DNA of 64,000 nt from Chlorobiaceae bacterium (GTDB lineage Bacteria > Bacteroidota > Chlorobiia > Chlorobiales > Chlorobiaceae). The position numbers were made by a program, and so were the translations under genes. The stretch lies in NCBI GenBank assembly GCA_013334565.1, contig JAAXXI010000001.1, positions 90,692-154,691 on the forward strand. The letters run 5' to 3'. The notes beneath the pieces were generated by a model that ran no database searches, was not told where the DNA came from, and saw only the letters and a program-made list of their open reading frames with translations. Each line of letters begins with the position of its first letter. The first letter of the stretch is position 1. This document shows, one piece after another, positions 18,429 to 27,591 of the stretch.

Positions 18429-18974
18429 TCAGGTCCGTTCTGTTACAAGCGCCTGTTTCAGCATCTGAAGCTGATACTTTATGCTGCCATCGAAAATCGT
18501 ATCGCCGATTTTCACGGCAACGCCGCCGAGAAGTTCTTCGTCGACGGACATCTTTGCCCGTATTTTCTTGCCGGTCGACTGCGAAAGCTTGCCGACAAGC
18601 GAGTCTACCTGCTCCTGTGAAAGCTTCACGGCGCTGGATACTTCTGCATTGACGATACCCTTCTTTTCATCAAGAATCAGCATGAACTCGTCAATAATTT
18701 CAGGAAGGAGACCTGCCCTTTTTTTCCTGGCGATCAGGTTCATGAACAGAAGCACTTTGTCGCTGACGGTTCCCTTGAAAATTTCCGAAAGAATATGTGC
18801 TTTCTTATCGCCTTTAACCAGGGGACTGCGTAGTGCCTGCACCAGTTCACGGGAATTTCCGAGGGTTTCACGGATAACCTTGAGCTCTTCAACAGCCTTT
18901 TCGAGAAATCCGCCTTCCTCGGCTGCAGACATCAGGGCTGTAGCATACCGACGGCTTGCAATTACTTTAGACAT
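18429..18974 (-). CDS. atpH: ATP synthase F1 subunit delta
   Basis: This 181-residue protein has the OSCP/delta layout: N-terminal ASRRYATALMSAAEE, the central ALRSPLVKGDKKAHILSEIF, and the C-terminal INAEVSSAVKL-like and LLGGVAVKIGDTIFDGSI segments. It forms the stator link between F1 and the b subunits. It is the last gene of this operon; atpA and atpG, which often follow, are not here, so the ATP synthase genes are split across the genome. Confidence 0.95.
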   Translation of the reverse strand: MSKVIASRRYATALMSAAEEGGFLEKAVEELKVIRETLGNSRELVQALRSPLVKGDKKAHILSEIFKGTVSDKVLLFMNLIARKKRAGLLPEIIDEFMLILDEKKGIVNAEVSSAVKLSQEQVDSLVGKLSQSTGKKIRAKMSVDEELLGGVAVKIGDTIFDGSIKYQLQMLKQALVTERT

Positions 18975-18984
18975 GTCGAGCTGT

Positions 18985-19512
18985 TCAGTTACGTTTTGTG
19001 GAAATGTCCTGGATCATGCTGTCAACAATCTTCTTCTGAAGATCGGCATCGAGTGTCGTCTTGATAATTTTCTCGGCACCCTTGACGGCAAGGTCGGCGA
19101 CCTCGTTTCTCAGAACGTCAAGTGCGCGGCGTTTTTCCTGCTCGATCTCATCTTTCGCACTGGAAATCATTTTTTTCGCTTCAGCCTGCGCTTTTTCAGA
19201 AATGTCGGCGCGAAGCCTGTCTGCATATTCTTTTCCCTCACGGATGATCCTGTCAGCTTCGGCATCTGCCCTGGCAAGGGTCTCCCTGTTCTTTTTCAGA
19301 ATCGCTTCGGCTTCATCCTTTGCCTGGTGCGCACGGTCGATAGAGGACTGGATACCTTTTTCCCTTTCGTCAAGGGCTGAAATGATCGGGCCCCATGCAA
19401 TTTTTTTCAGAATGAGAAGCACAATCACAAATGTCACTGCAGTCCAGAAGATAAGACCGGGGTTCGGGCTCAGAAGACTGCCGGCAAGAAGTATGGTTCC
19501 CGACGTTAGCAT
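18985..19512 (-). CDS. atpF: ATP synthase F0 subunit b
   Basis: The product has 175 residues from the ATG at 19512; a TTG two codons earlier is also possible, and AAGGA lies suitably for either. An N-terminal membrane helix ([20 protein letters not shown]) is followed by a long charged coiled coil rich in Ala, Glu, Lys and Arg. This is the peripheral stalk that holds F1 still against the rotating ring. It is ten bases upstream of atpH. Confidence 0.94.
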   Translation of the reverse strand: MLTSGTILLAGSLLSPNPGLIFWTAVTFVIVLLILKKIAWGPIISALDEREKGIQSSIDRAHQAKDEAEAILKKNRETLARADAEADRIIREGKEYADRLRADISEKAQAEAKKMISSAKDEIEQEKRRALDVLRNEVADLAVKGAEKIIKTTLDADLQKKIVDSMIQDISTKRN

Positions 19513-19615
19513 GAACAATTTTTCCTTTTACGGTTTAATAAAACCCGGCTGCAGTCTGCTCATGTCAGCTGCAACCGGAATTTTTCAGGTATCAAGCAGA
19601 GGCTTCTCCCTTGAA

Positions 19616-19837
19616 TTACTTGAGGGCGAGAAGCACGCAGATAACTTCACCGAAGAGCGCGACACCTTCGATAAGTGCTGCAGCGATAATCATGGTTGTG
19701 CGGATATCAGCAGTAGCTTCCGGCTGACGTGCAACACCTTCTGCTGCCGATGCTGCAACATTACCAATACCGAGACCGGCACCAATAACAGCAAGACCAG
19801 CGCCAATACCTGCTCCTAAAAATCCCAGACCTTCCAT
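19616..19837 (-). CDS. atpE: ATP synthase F0 subunit c
   Basis: This 73-residue hairpin of two membrane helices has the polar loop ARQPEA and a glycine-rich first helix. The ion-binding glutamate lies in AALIEGVALFGEV near residue 57. The residue after it is glycine and the helix-one position usually glutamine in sodium types is not, so proton coupling is more likely. It forms the rotor ring. Confidence 0.95.
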   Translation of the reverse strand: MEGLGFLGAGIGAGLAVIGAGLGIGNVAASAAEGVARQPEATADIRTTMIIAAALIEGVALFGEVICVLLALK

Positions 19838-19946
19838 ATTTGAATTACCTCCGTTTATTTGTTGTAAGTTTTTTGCTAAGAAGTTCAGCAGTTATAAAAC
19901 ACGTTATGAAAAACACTCTCCGATCCACAGCCCCTCATGCCGGCTG

Positions 19947-20978
19947 TCAGTGGTGCGCAGCTCCGGCTTCATGCTCGTCGTGTCCCTCGTGGGCTGATGC
20001 AAGCCCGATGAAGAGAGCGGAAAGCATGGTAAAGATGAAGGCCTGGAGGAACGCGACAAACAGCTCGAGCAGATAGATGAAGATCGAGAACGGAACGGAC
20101 ATCACTACCGCCACGATATAGCTTTTCAGGATAAAGCTGATGAAAATGAGGCTGAGTATGACGATATGGCCTGCGGTCATGTTCGCGAACAACCGGATTG
20201 TCAGCGCGACAGGCTTGGTAAAGAGGCCGATGAATTCGATAGGGATCATGATGATCCAGAGCGCGGGATGGGTGCCTCCCGTCAGGTGCGCAAGATAGCC
20301 TTTGATGCCGTGCGCCTTGAGTGCCGCAGCCTGGGTGATGAAGAACGTGAAGGTCGCGAGCGTCAGGGTAACATTGATGTTGCCGGTAGCTGTAGAGCCA
20401 TAGGGAACGAGGCCCAGCAGGTTACATACCAGAATGAAGAAAAATGCCGTAAGAAGGAAATCCAGATATTTTTCATATCCCTTTCCGATGTTCGCCTTTG
20501 CCACATCGTCACGGATAAACTGGACAAGCGCTTCAAGAGCGTTAGCGAGCCCTTTCGGAGCCTGGCGTGAAGTCATGTTTTTAAATGTACCGCCGGCAAG
20601 GGCAAAAAGGCCGATGACGATAGCGGACACTGTCCAGAGCATGACGACATGCTTGGTAATGGAGATATCGAACCCGCCGATAACGATCTTCGGCAGCTCG
20701 ATTTCGCCGAACGGCTCGAAAGCGAGAACATTGTTGTCGAGAATGTGGTGCATGATGACATCACCGGCTTTCTCTTCACCGCCGGCAGCGGCTTCATGCG
20801 CTTCCTCCGGCGCTTCAGCGGCAGCATGGGGCTCTATCGCAGCTGCAGCCACCGGGGATACTGCCGGAGCCTCCTGGGTAGTAGCAAGAGCAAGGCCGTT
20901 GATATTCAGCAGAAGAGGTACGATAATCGCGAGAACCTTGATAATAGCGTTTGCCTTGGTGGCTTTTACCCGTTTCAT
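19947..20978 (-). CDS. atpB: ATP synthase F0 subunit a with long N-terminal extension
   Basis: This 343-residue protein is about 70-100 residues longer than E. coli subunit a. A signal-like hydrophobic start is followed by an Ala/Glu/Pro-rich stretch (about residues 33-75) before the first core helix. The core motifs are present: the essential arginine in [15 protein letters not shown] and the last helices with [17 protein letters not shown]. The C-terminus is histidine-rich ([14 protein letters not shown]). It forms the proton half-channels against the c ring. The extension is typical of Chlorobi/Bacteroidetes forms as I recall; its role is unknown. Confidence 0.93.
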   Translation of the reverse strand: MKRVKATKANAIIKVLAIIVPLLLNINGLALATTQEAPAVSPVAAAAIEPHAAAEAPEEAHEAAAGGEEKAGDVIMHHILDNNVLAFEPFGEIELPKIVIGGFDISITKHVVMLWTVSAIVIGLFALAGGTFKNMTSRQAPKGLANALEALVQFIRDDVAKANIGKGYEKYLDFLLTAFFFILVCNLLGLVPYGSTATGNINVTLTLATFTFFITQAAALKAHGIKGYLAHLTGGTHPALWIIMIPIEFIGLFTKPVALTIRLFANMTAGHIVILSLIFISFILKSYIVAVVMSVPFSIFIYLLELFVAFLQAFIFTMLSALFIGLASAHEGHDEHEAGAAHH

Positions 20979-21361
20979 GCAGCCTTTTTTTTCTGTTTAT
21001 TTTTCTTCTGATACCCGAGTATTTCGAGGATCACGTAACTACAATAAAATGCAAAAAGAGAGAACACGAACTGGTCTGTATCGACCATTTTCCTGATTAT
21101 CACGACCGCCACCGCCAGCATCAGAATCAGCAGCCTGACAACCAGGCCCCCGAAAACGAATTTGGTGAAAACAGCGGATTCCTTTTCAAAAGCGTACTCA
21201 AAAAGCAGGTACCCTGCGACCGTATTGACGAATACCAGCACCCATGCCGAAAGTACGGCAGGAAGCTGAATGACGCCAGATACAGGACCGTAAAGAATAA
21301 CCACCCATAAAATGACTGACAAGATACATAACTTTACTAAAAAGTCAAACAAAGGCTTCAT
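20975..21361 (-). CDS. Small membrane protein of the ATP synthase operon (AtpI-like)
   Basis: This 128-residue protein has about four membrane helices and a lysine-rich C-terminus ([12 protein letters not shown]). Its stop overlaps the atpB start by four bases (ATGA-type coupling), so it is translated with the F0 genes. Its place before atpB and its topology fit an AtpI-type protein that helps assemble the c ring, but sequence similarity is not obvious by eye. I call it hypothetical with that likely role. Confidence 0.65.
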   Translation of the reverse strand: MKPLFDFLVKLCILSVILWVVILYGPVSGVIQLPAVLSAWVLVFVNTVAGYLLFEYAFEKESAVFTKFVFGGLVVRLLILMLAVAVVIIRKMVDTDQFVFSLFAFYCSYVILEILGYQKKNKQKKKAA

Positions 21362-21408
21362 ATAACCGGACCCATTCTATATTGAGAGAAAACGGGAGGT
21401 CCCTCCCC

Positions 21409-21654
21409 TTATTTTTTCCTGTTTGCCTGACCGGCAACCTTCAACAGCACAAGGACCATTCCTGCAAGACCGGCAATAACCCCCACGAAAAGCAGAAAAG
21501 GCGAAGTGCCGAAACGGCCGTCCGCCCAGTAACCCAGAAAGACGAAAAGTGCGAAGCTCACCGCTATCTGCAAACCCATGCCGAGATAATCAGAAAGCGC
21601 TCTCACCGAACGGCCGAACTGGTCGGAAAAACGTTCATCATCGGAGTTTTTCAA
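21409..21654 (-). CDS. AtpZ/AtpI family F0F1-ATPase accessory protein
   Basis: From a TTG at 21654 the product has 81 residues: a charged start (KNSDDERFSDQFGRSVRALS) and two membrane helices with LGMGLQIAVSFALFVFLGYW, the pattern of the ATPase_gene1 family. These proteins help assemble F0 or carry Mg2+/Ca2+. I chose TTG because a GGGGGG run lies just upstream and nothing before it resembles the family. That run is the 3' arm of a perfect hairpin. It appears to be the first gene of the operon. Confidence 0.8.
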   Translation of the reverse strand: MKNSDDERFSDQFGRSVRALSDYLGMGLQIAVSFALFVFLGYWADGRFGTSPFLLFVGVIAGLAGMVLVLLKVAGQANRKK

Positions 21655-21658
21655 TGAC

Positions 21659-21700
21659 GGCCCCCCTTGATTATATTGATACCCGCAGGCAAGGGGGGCC
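21659..21700 (-). promoter_or_regulatory. Perfect hairpin covering the ribosome-binding site of the AtpZ-like gene
   Basis: The arms GGCCCCCCTTG and CAAGGGGGGCC pair over 11 bp with a 20-base loop. On the minus strand the 3' arm supplies the G-rich Shine-Dalgarno-like run and ends four bases before the TTG start. No T run follows, so it is not a simple terminator. It could limit translation of the operon's first gene; this is inference. Confidence 0.6.
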
Positions 21701-21833
21701 TGACAGATCCCGATGCGCATGCAGGTACGTTCACGACAAAAAGCTAATATAACCTTATCGGCGAAATAATGAACCATTCCCTTCGCATCACCGATTCGGG
21801 AATTTTTCACGGTGACGCCCCCTGATTGAAAGC

Positions 21834-22631
21834 ATGCCATCTACCGACCGATACAGCCGATCCGTGGCGCCTCCGGAATACCACTCTCCCTCCTGTTTCG
21901 GCACTTTTCCGGAACTCGTGGCCCTGCAGAGCACGCGCAAGGGCGGCATCAGCAAAGGGCCATTCCATACCCTGAACCTCGGCATCACAACCACTGACGA
22001 TGCTGAAAACGTTCGCGAAAACACCCGCATCCTGTCGTTAGCCGCCGGCTTCGATCCTGCAGGGCTGGTGAGCAGCGACCAGGTGCATGGCACCTCGGTC
22101 CTGATCGCTGAAAAACCGGGCAGATACCCTGGGTATGACGCGTTCGTCACCCGGACGGAAAACTTGTTCCTCTGTATCTATACCGCCGACTGCTACCCGG
22201 TGCTCATCTACGACCCCGTCAACAGGGCTGCAGGCGCTGCACATGCAGGATGGAAAGGCACGGCAGGCAGAATCGTGGTCAAAACGCTTGAAGCGATGCA
22301 TGAATCCTTCGGCACCAGGCCGTCGGAGTGCACCGCATGGATAGGGTCGGGAATTTCAGCAGGAGCATACGAGGTAGGCCATGAAGTGGCGGACGCATTC
22401 CCTTCCGAATGCTGCCTGCCGGCAACATCGGAAGAGAACGGGGAAAAAAAACAACTCGATCTTTCGTGGGCGAACTATCTGCAGCTGCTCGGCTCAGGCA
22501 TCCCGGAAGCGAATATCGGGCGGGCGCCTTTCTGCACCTTCCGCGACAGCGACCTGTTTTATTCATACCGTCGAGACAACGGCATCACCGGCCGCATGGC
22601 CAGCATCATCGGCATGAAGCCGGGCTTCTGA
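21834..22631 (+). CDS. pgeF: PgeF/YfiH-family polyphenol oxidase-like protein
   Basis: This 265-residue protein shows the family signatures VSSDQVHGTSV, the metal-site segment YTADCYPVLIYDP and AAHAGWKGTAGRIV, and the terminal FYSYRRDNGITGRMASIIGM. The histidines and cysteine form a zinc site. Family members act as purine nucleoside phosphorylase/deaminase (LACC1 type) or remove wrong amino acids from UDP-MurNAc peptide precursors (PgeF). The nearby dcw cluster fits the second role only loosely. It is transcribed divergently from the ATP synthase operon and converges on the CoA-transferase gene. Confidence 0.9.
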   Translation: MPSTDRYSRSVAPPEYHSPSCFGTFPELVALQSTRKGGISKGPFHTLNLGITTTDDAENVRENTRILSLAAGFDPAGLVSSDQVHGTSVLIAEKPGRYPGYDAFVTRTENLFLCIYTADCYPVLIYDPVNRAAGAAHAGWKGTAGRIVVKTLEAMHESFGTRPSECTAWIGSGISAGAYEVGHEVADAFPSECCLPATSEENGEKKQLDLSWANYLQLLGSGIPEANIGRAPFCTFRDSDLFYSYRRDNGITGRMASIIGMKPGF

Positions 22632-22636
22632 GCGGC

Positions 22637-23938
22637 TCAGAGGTGCTGTCCGCAGGTCTTGCCGTAAGAACCGTAAAGTTCGTGGGCACGGCGGCAGATA
22701 TCCTCCCTGAAATCCGGATGGGCTATACTTGCGAGCGCTTCGGCCCTCTGGCGCAGGTTCATGCCGTGGAGGTTGACAATGCCGTACTCGGTAACGACAT
22801 ACTGGACATGGGCCCTTGTCGTGACCACGCCGGCACCCGCTTTCAGCTGCGGAACGATCCTCGACATGCCGTTCTTCGTAATCGACGGAATGGCGATGAT
22901 CGGCTTGCCGCCTTCGGAAAGGGCCGCGCCCCGGATGAAATCCATCTGTCCCCCGACACCTGAATAGTACATCTGACCGATCGAATCGGCGCAGACCTGC
23001 CCGCTCATATCGATTTCAAGGGCACTGTTGATCGCTGTTACCTTCGGGTTCCTGCGAATCTGGGCGGTATCGTTCACATAATCGGACGGAAGCATTTCGA
23101 CGAGGGGATTGTCATCGACGAAATCGTACAGCCGCCTGCTCCCGACGAGAAAACTGGAAACGATGATCTCCCTGTTTATTTTCTTTTTCCTTCCGTTGAT
23201 CACCCCTTTTTCGACAAGTTCGATAACACCGTCGGAGAACATTTCCGAGTGGATACCGAGATCCTTGTGCCCGGTCAGGGCGGCAAGGGTCGCGTCCGGA
23301 ATCGCTCCGATGCCCATCTGGAGTGTCGCACCATCTTCGACGATCGATGCGATATGGTTGCCGATGCGGAGCTCGATATCGGACAGTTCGTGTCTGGGAT
23401 GCTCGGGAAGGGGATCGCTGACCTCGACCATGGCATCGATCTTGCTGATGTGCAGGAGCCCTTCCCCGTGCGTGCGCGGCATATGCGGGTTCACCTGCGC
23501 GATGACAAGCCTGGCGGCATGCACCGCGGCAAGGCTGACATCGACGGAGACGCCAAGCGAGCAGTATCCGTGCCGGTCAGGCGTGGATACATGGACCAGC
23601 GCTACATCGAGGGGAAGAACGTTGTTGAGGAAAAGGGAGGGGATATCGCTGAGAAAAACAGGGATCGCGTCGCCGTCGCCATGCTGGACGGCAGATCGGA
23701 CATTCTTGCCAACAAAGAGCGCGTTGATCCTGAAACTCTCGTGATATTCAGGCTTTGTATATGGAGCGGTGCCTTCGGTATGGAGGCTGATGACCTCCAC
23801 ATTCCTGAGTTCCGGCGCCCGCAGCACCATCGCGTCGATAAGCCTTTGCGGCACGGCCGCAGCTGTATGCAAAAAAACCCTGTCACCCGATTTGATCCTT
23901 CCGACCGCGTCTTCTGCGGAGAGTGTACGATTGTACAT
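22637..23938 (-). CDS. Acetyl-CoA hydrolase/4-hydroxybutyrate CoA-transferase family protein
   Basis: This 433-residue class I CoA-transferase-like enzyme has two similar domains. Visible features are GIGAIPDATLAAL, the probable catalytic glutamate in GIHSEMFSDGVIEL, and the CoA-loop region YSGVGGQMDFIRGA followed by YVVTEYGIVNLHG. It would transfer CoA between acetate and another short acid, or hydrolyse acetyl-CoA. The actual pair is not readable from sequence. It follows ftsZ by 33 bases on the same strand, so it may be read from the dcw transcript, though the functions are not obviously related. Confidence 0.88.
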   Translation of the reverse strand: MYNRTLSAEDAVGRIKSGDRVFLHTAAAVPQRLIDAMVLRAPELRNVEVISLHTEGTAPYTKPEYHESFRINALFVGKNVRSAVQHGDGDAIPVFLSDIPSLFLNNVLPLDVALVHVSTPDRHGYCSLGVSVDVSLAAVHAARLVIAQVNPHMPRTHGEGLLHISKIDAMVEVSDPLPEHPRHELSDIELRIGNHIASIVEDGATLQMGIGAIPDATLAALTGHKDLGIHSEMFSDGVIELVEKGVINGRKKKINREIIVSSFLVGSRRLYDFVDDNPLVEMLPSDYVNDTAQIRRNPKVTAINSALEIDMSGQVCADSIGQMYYSGVGGQMDFIRGAALSEGGKPIIAIPSITKNGMSRIVPQLKAGAGVVTTRAHVQYVVTEYGIVNLHGMNLRQRAEALASIAHPDFREDICRRAHELYGSYGKTCGQHL

Positions 23939-23971
23939 GAACTACAGTATTGATTGAAAGAAAAGGCAAGT

Positions 23972-25255
23972 TCAGTTGCCCGTGTTTTTCCTGCGCAGGT
24001 AAGCCGGTGTTCCCGGCAGTCCTTTCTGTATCCTGTCTTCGTGGTCGCCGGGCCCCTGCTGGCCCTGATCGGCATCGAACCCCGCCCTGCCCTTGAGGGC
24101 CGGATGATTCGGATCGCTTACGGGGACCTGCCTCCTGATATAAGCCGGAATACGCCGGTCTTCTTCCTGGCGTTCCGGATAGACAGGCATGCCCGGCTTC
24201 CCGGCCTGTAGAGACTGACCGAACCACGGTCCTTTGACCGATGCGCCAGGGTGCCTGTGTGAAGGTTCTTTCGATTCTCCGTGCTCCCTTCGCTTGAAGC
24301 CGGTCACGATAACCGTGACCCTTATTTCTCCGGATACCTGGGGCTCATCCACATAACCGTTGATGATCTTCGCTTCGCTGCCGACCTGTTCCTCGATATA
24401 GTTCATGGCGTCCGACATGTCGCGCATGGTGACCTCGCCGGTTATGTTGACCAGGACCCCTTTCGCGCCATCCACCGAAACACCTTCGAGAAGCGGGCTG
24501 TTGAGCGCGTCGCAGGAAGCCTTCAGCGCCCTGCGTTCACCGGAAGCGGCAGCCGATCCCATGACCGCGTCGCCGGCGCCGGACATGATGCTGCGCACAT
24601 CGGCGAAATCGACGTTGACATGCCCGTGGCGGGTAATGATGTCGGCGATTCCTTTTGCCGCCCTGTAGAGGACGTCGTTCGCCATATTGAACGCCTCGGT
24701 TGCGCTTACCCCTTCCTCGGCAAGGCTGAGGATTTTTTCGTTCTCGACAAGGATAAGCGTATCGATATATTTGCGGAGCTCCGCTATGCCGCCATCGGCA
24801 ATGCGGGCCTTGACCTGGCCCTCGAAATTGAACGGCCGCGTAACGACGCCTATGGTCAGTATCCCCATGTTCCTCGCAATGGAAGCGATGACCGGGGCCG
24901 CACCTGTTCCGGTGCCTTTGCCCATCCCCGCCGCAATGAAAACGAGGTCGGCCCCTTTCAGCTGGGCCGCAATGATCTCGCGGTCATCTTCGGCCGCCTG
25001 GCGCCCTTTGGCCGGATCGGCGCCTGCGCCGAGCCCGTTCGTTGCCTTCTTGCCGATCTGTACCCTTATAGGCGCCTTCGAATTGAGGAGCGCCTGGCGG
25101 TCGGTATTGAAAACAACATATTCGACACCGCTGATTTTCCTGTCGATCATGTTGTTCACGGCATTTCCTCCGCAGCCGCCCACTCCGACGATTCTTATGG
25201 TGACCCCTTTACCCTGGTCGCTGTCGAACAGGCCGGGATCGAGCTCAAATGCCAT
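23972..25255 (-). CDS. ftsZ: Cell division protein FtsZ
   Basis: This 427-residue tubulin-like GTPase forms the Z ring. Visible are [17 protein letters not shown] (residues 21-36), the signature at residues 110-118 reading GMGKGTGTG, and the T7 region [15 protein letters not shown]. The first glycine of the usual GGGTGTG is lysine (K113, codon 24917-24919). The tail is a disordered, charged linker from about residue 320. It holds two motifs like the conserved C-terminal peptide: RIPAYIRRQ (368-376) and TPAYLRRKN at the very end (416-424). It is the last cell-division gene of the dcw cluster. Confidence 0.97.
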   Translation of the reverse strand: MAFELDPGLFDSDQGKGVTIRIVGVGGCGGNAVNNMIDRKISGVEYVVFNTDRQALLNSKAPIRVQIGKKATNGLGAGADPAKGRQAAEDDREIIAAQLKGADLVFIAAGMGKGTGTGAAPVIASIARNMGILTIGVVTRPFNFEGQVKARIADGGIAELRKYIDTLILVENEKILSLAEEGVSATEAFNMANDVLYRAAKGIADIITRHGHVNVDFADVRSIMSGAGDAVMGSAAASGERRALKASCDALNSPLLEGVSVDGAKGVLVNITGEVTMRDMSDAMNYIEEQVGSEAKIINGYVDEPQVSGEIRVTVIVTGFKRREHGESKEPSHRHPGASVKGPWFGQSLQAGKPGMPVYPERQEEDRRIPAYIRRQVPVSDPNHPALKGRAGFDADQGQQGPGDHEDRIQKGLPGTPAYLRRKNTGN

Positions 25256-25296
25256 AAATCATATCTCCCCTTTAGAACGCACGTTAACGTCTCTTT

Positions 25297-26634
25297 TCAA
25301 AGCTGTTCCCAGAATTTCCTTATCCGTTCGACAATCTTCTTGCCCGCAGGGTTCTGCTCCTGGCCTGGAGCATCTTCCCCCGTCTCTGCCGTCTTCTTCT
25401 TTTTCTCAGGGGCGGGAGGTTCCGACACCAGCGCGATATTGTGATCAACGGAAAGATTGTTCCTGAACGAATGGGCCACAAGACCCATGACCGTAGCGTA
25501 TATGGGATTGTTGACCGAATCCTTTATGCCTCCCGAAACACCTTCCGGATAGCCGATCCTGACATCGAGGCCGAGCACCTCGTGCGCGAGCTCTTCCGTG
25601 CCGGGAAGCAGAGAGCCGCCACCGGTGATGATGGCGCCTGCATTGATATATTCATAGTAACCGGAACGCCTCAGCGAATCCCGGACCAGTTCGAAGATTT
25701 CCATCATCCGTGCCTCGATGATCATGGTCAGGGAGCTTTTCGGGAACGTTTTCTGAGGACGTCCCTCGATACCGTCGATGAGCAGGTCCTCCTCTTCGGC
25801 CTTGATGCCGCTGCAGGCGCAGCCGTGGCTGATTTTCAGCTCTTCGGCCACTTCATAGAGGGCCTTGACGCCGTGCGCGATATCATGCGTCACGTCGTTC
25901 GCGGCAACCTTGATCACCTCGGAATATCGGATCGCACCTTCGATGTAGATGGCGACTTCGGTGGTCCCGCCTCCGATATCGATGACCACGACACCGCTTT
26001 TTTTCTCGCTCTCCTTCATGACGGCAAGCCCCGAAGCTACCGGTTCGAAGGTGAGTGCGCTGATTTCCAGGCCCGCCTTTTCGATACACTGCTTGATATT
26101 GCGGATCTTCGTCCTCAGGCCGACGACGATGTATGCGCTGCCGCGCATGGTCGTCCCGGCCATACCGATCGGGTCGAGAAGCCCTTCCTGGTCATCGACG
26201 ATAAATTCCTGAGGGATGACGTGGATGATCTCGTGATCGATATCGAGGTAGCGGATATTGGTCTTGGCCTTTTCAAGGAACCGTTTCACATCGGATTCAT
26301 TGACGATGCCCGTCTGGTTGACGCTGATTTCCGAATTACTGTGGATGCAATGCACATGCGCTCCGGAAATTCCGACGTTCACCCCATGTATGCGTATGGA
26401 TGATTCCCTTTCGGCATCGGCGACAGCGGCCCTTATGGCAGTGACGGTCTTGTTGATATTGACGACCGTCGCGCGCTGCAGGCCGTCCGAACTGGATCGG
26501 CCCTTTCCGAGGACGTTGAGCTTGCCAAGCTCGTCCCGCTCTGCGACAACGACACAGACTTTGGTCGTCCCGATATCAAGACCGACAGCGATATTGCTTT
26601 TCAGCATTGTTTTATTTTCCTGCATGTTTATCAT
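25297..26634 (-). CDS. ftsA: Cell division protein FtsA
   Basis: This 445-residue actin-like ATPase tethers FtsZ to the membrane. The phosphate-1 motif is AVGLDIGTTKVCVVVAE, phosphate-2 is GVVVIDIGGGTTEVAIY, and the adenosine motif is INAGAIITGGGSLLPG. The C-terminal KKIVERIRKFWEQL is an amphipathic membrane-anchoring helix, preceded by a Pro/Lys-rich linker. The ATG at 26634 overlaps the ftsQ stop as ATGA, implying translational coupling. It precedes ftsZ by 41 bases. Confidence 0.97.
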   Translation of the reverse strand: MINMQENKTMLKSNIAVGLDIGTTKVCVVVAERDELGKLNVLGKGRSSSDGLQRATVVNINKTVTAIRAAVADAERESSIRIHGVNVGISGAHVHCIHSNSEISVNQTGIVNESDVKRFLEKAKTNIRYLDIDHEIIHVIPQEFIVDDQEGLLDPIGMAGTTMRGSAYIVVGLRTKIRNIKQCIEKAGLEISALTFEPVASGLAVMKESEKKSGVVVIDIGGGTTEVAIYIEGAIRYSEVIKVAANDVTHDIAHGVKALYEVAEELKISHGCACSGIKAEEEDLLIDGIEGRPQKTFPKSSLTMIIEARMMEIFELVRDSLRRSGYYEYINAGAIITGGGSLLPGTEELAHEVLGLDVRIGYPEGVSGGIKDSVNNPIYATVMGLVAHSFRNNLSVDHNIALVSEPPAPEKKKKTAETGEDAPGQEQNPAGKKIVERIRKFWEQL

Positions 26635-27506
26635 GGGGAAACCTGCTGCGGCACCTTGACGGAAACAGTATCCCTGGTAAAAACCCTGTCCCTGAACCTC
26701 AGGTCCACAGCTTCATAGACATCAAAACCCTTCTTGGATACAACCTTTTGCCAGAATATCTCGAATTTTTTCAACTTTTCCTTGAAGTTGCCGTCATTAC
26801 CCACAATAAACCGGGTCGGTGACTGGCGCGTCAGACAATAGCTCATGTTGTTGTCGGCATAATGGAACTCGCTGATGAGCAGGCTTGCGTAATCAGTCTC
26901 ACCAAGGGCGTTGAAAAAGTCGACGACAAGCCCGGCCTCCATGCTGTCGATACGCTGCAGGCCGTTCGGCATGCTCCTGATGCGGCTGATCCCCGAGACA
27001 AGCGGCAGTTTCGGATAATATGCCCGGATGCGGCTGTTCTCGGGCAGAAGGACACCTTCATGGTCGATGTCCATGGCCCTGCCGTAAAGAACTGTCCTGG
27101 CTACCGGCAGCCGTTCAAGAAGCGTTACCCTGATCACTCCGTTCATCTCTTTCTGGAGCAAGGCATCGCTGACGTAAGGGAACCGGAGGACTTTTCTGCG
27201 AAGTTCGCCGGTATCGACATCCTGCATGTTGAGCCCTTTGCAGTTCTTCAGGACATTGACCACATCGGCTGCCGGTACGAGTGTCGCACCATCGACAAGT
27301 ATCTGCCGGACCTCTACCTCCTTTTTCCATTTTCCTGCATAGTAGGCAAGCCCGCCAAGCGCCCCGGCCACCAGAACAAAAACAACGAACAGCAGCTTCC
27401 AACCACCCGAATGTTTCCCCGGTGCTCCATCCCTTCCATCAGACGGAGGTTCCTGCCAGTCCGGGACAGTATAGGCCCCTCCGGGCTCGAATCGTTCATC
27501 AGGCAT
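26631..27506 (-). CDS. ftsQ: Cell division protein FtsQ
   Basis: This 291-residue bitopic protein has a cytoplasmic tail rich in Pro, Gly and Asp, one membrane helix (LLFVVFVLVAGALGGLAYYA, about 39-58), then a POTRA domain beginning VRQILVDGATLVPAADVVNVL-like, and the FtsQ beta domain (RVTLLERLPVARTVLYGRAM). It links early and late divisome proteins and binds FtsB/FtsL. It lies between murC (85-base gap) and ftsA. No murB or ddl intervenes, unlike many dcw clusters. Confidence 0.93.
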   Translation of the reverse strand: MPDERFEPGGAYTVPDWQEPPSDGRDGAPGKHSGGWKLLFVVFVLVAGALGGLAYYAGKWKKEVEVRQILVDGATLVPAADVVNVLKNCKGLNMQDVDTGELRRKVLRFPYVSDALLQKEMNGVIRVTLLERLPVARTVLYGRAMDIDHEGVLLPENSRIRAYYPKLPLVSGISRIRSMPNGLQRIDSMEAGLVVDFFNALGETDYASLLISEFHYADNNMSYCLTRQSPTRFIVGNDGNFKEKLKKFEIFWQKVVSKKGFDVYEAVDLRFRDRVFTRDTVSVKVPQQVSP

Positions 27507-27591
27507 GGCCGTGCGACGTTTCAGATCGTTGCATGAACCGGCATCTGCCTCCCGGATCTTCCTTTTTCAGCCGCTTGACAGCCATCGTTCC

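Noticed and set aside
21409..21840. Longer version of the AtpZ-like protein starting at 21840
   Set aside because: The extra 62 residues do not resemble the family and would run through the hairpin; the TTG at 21654 is more likely.
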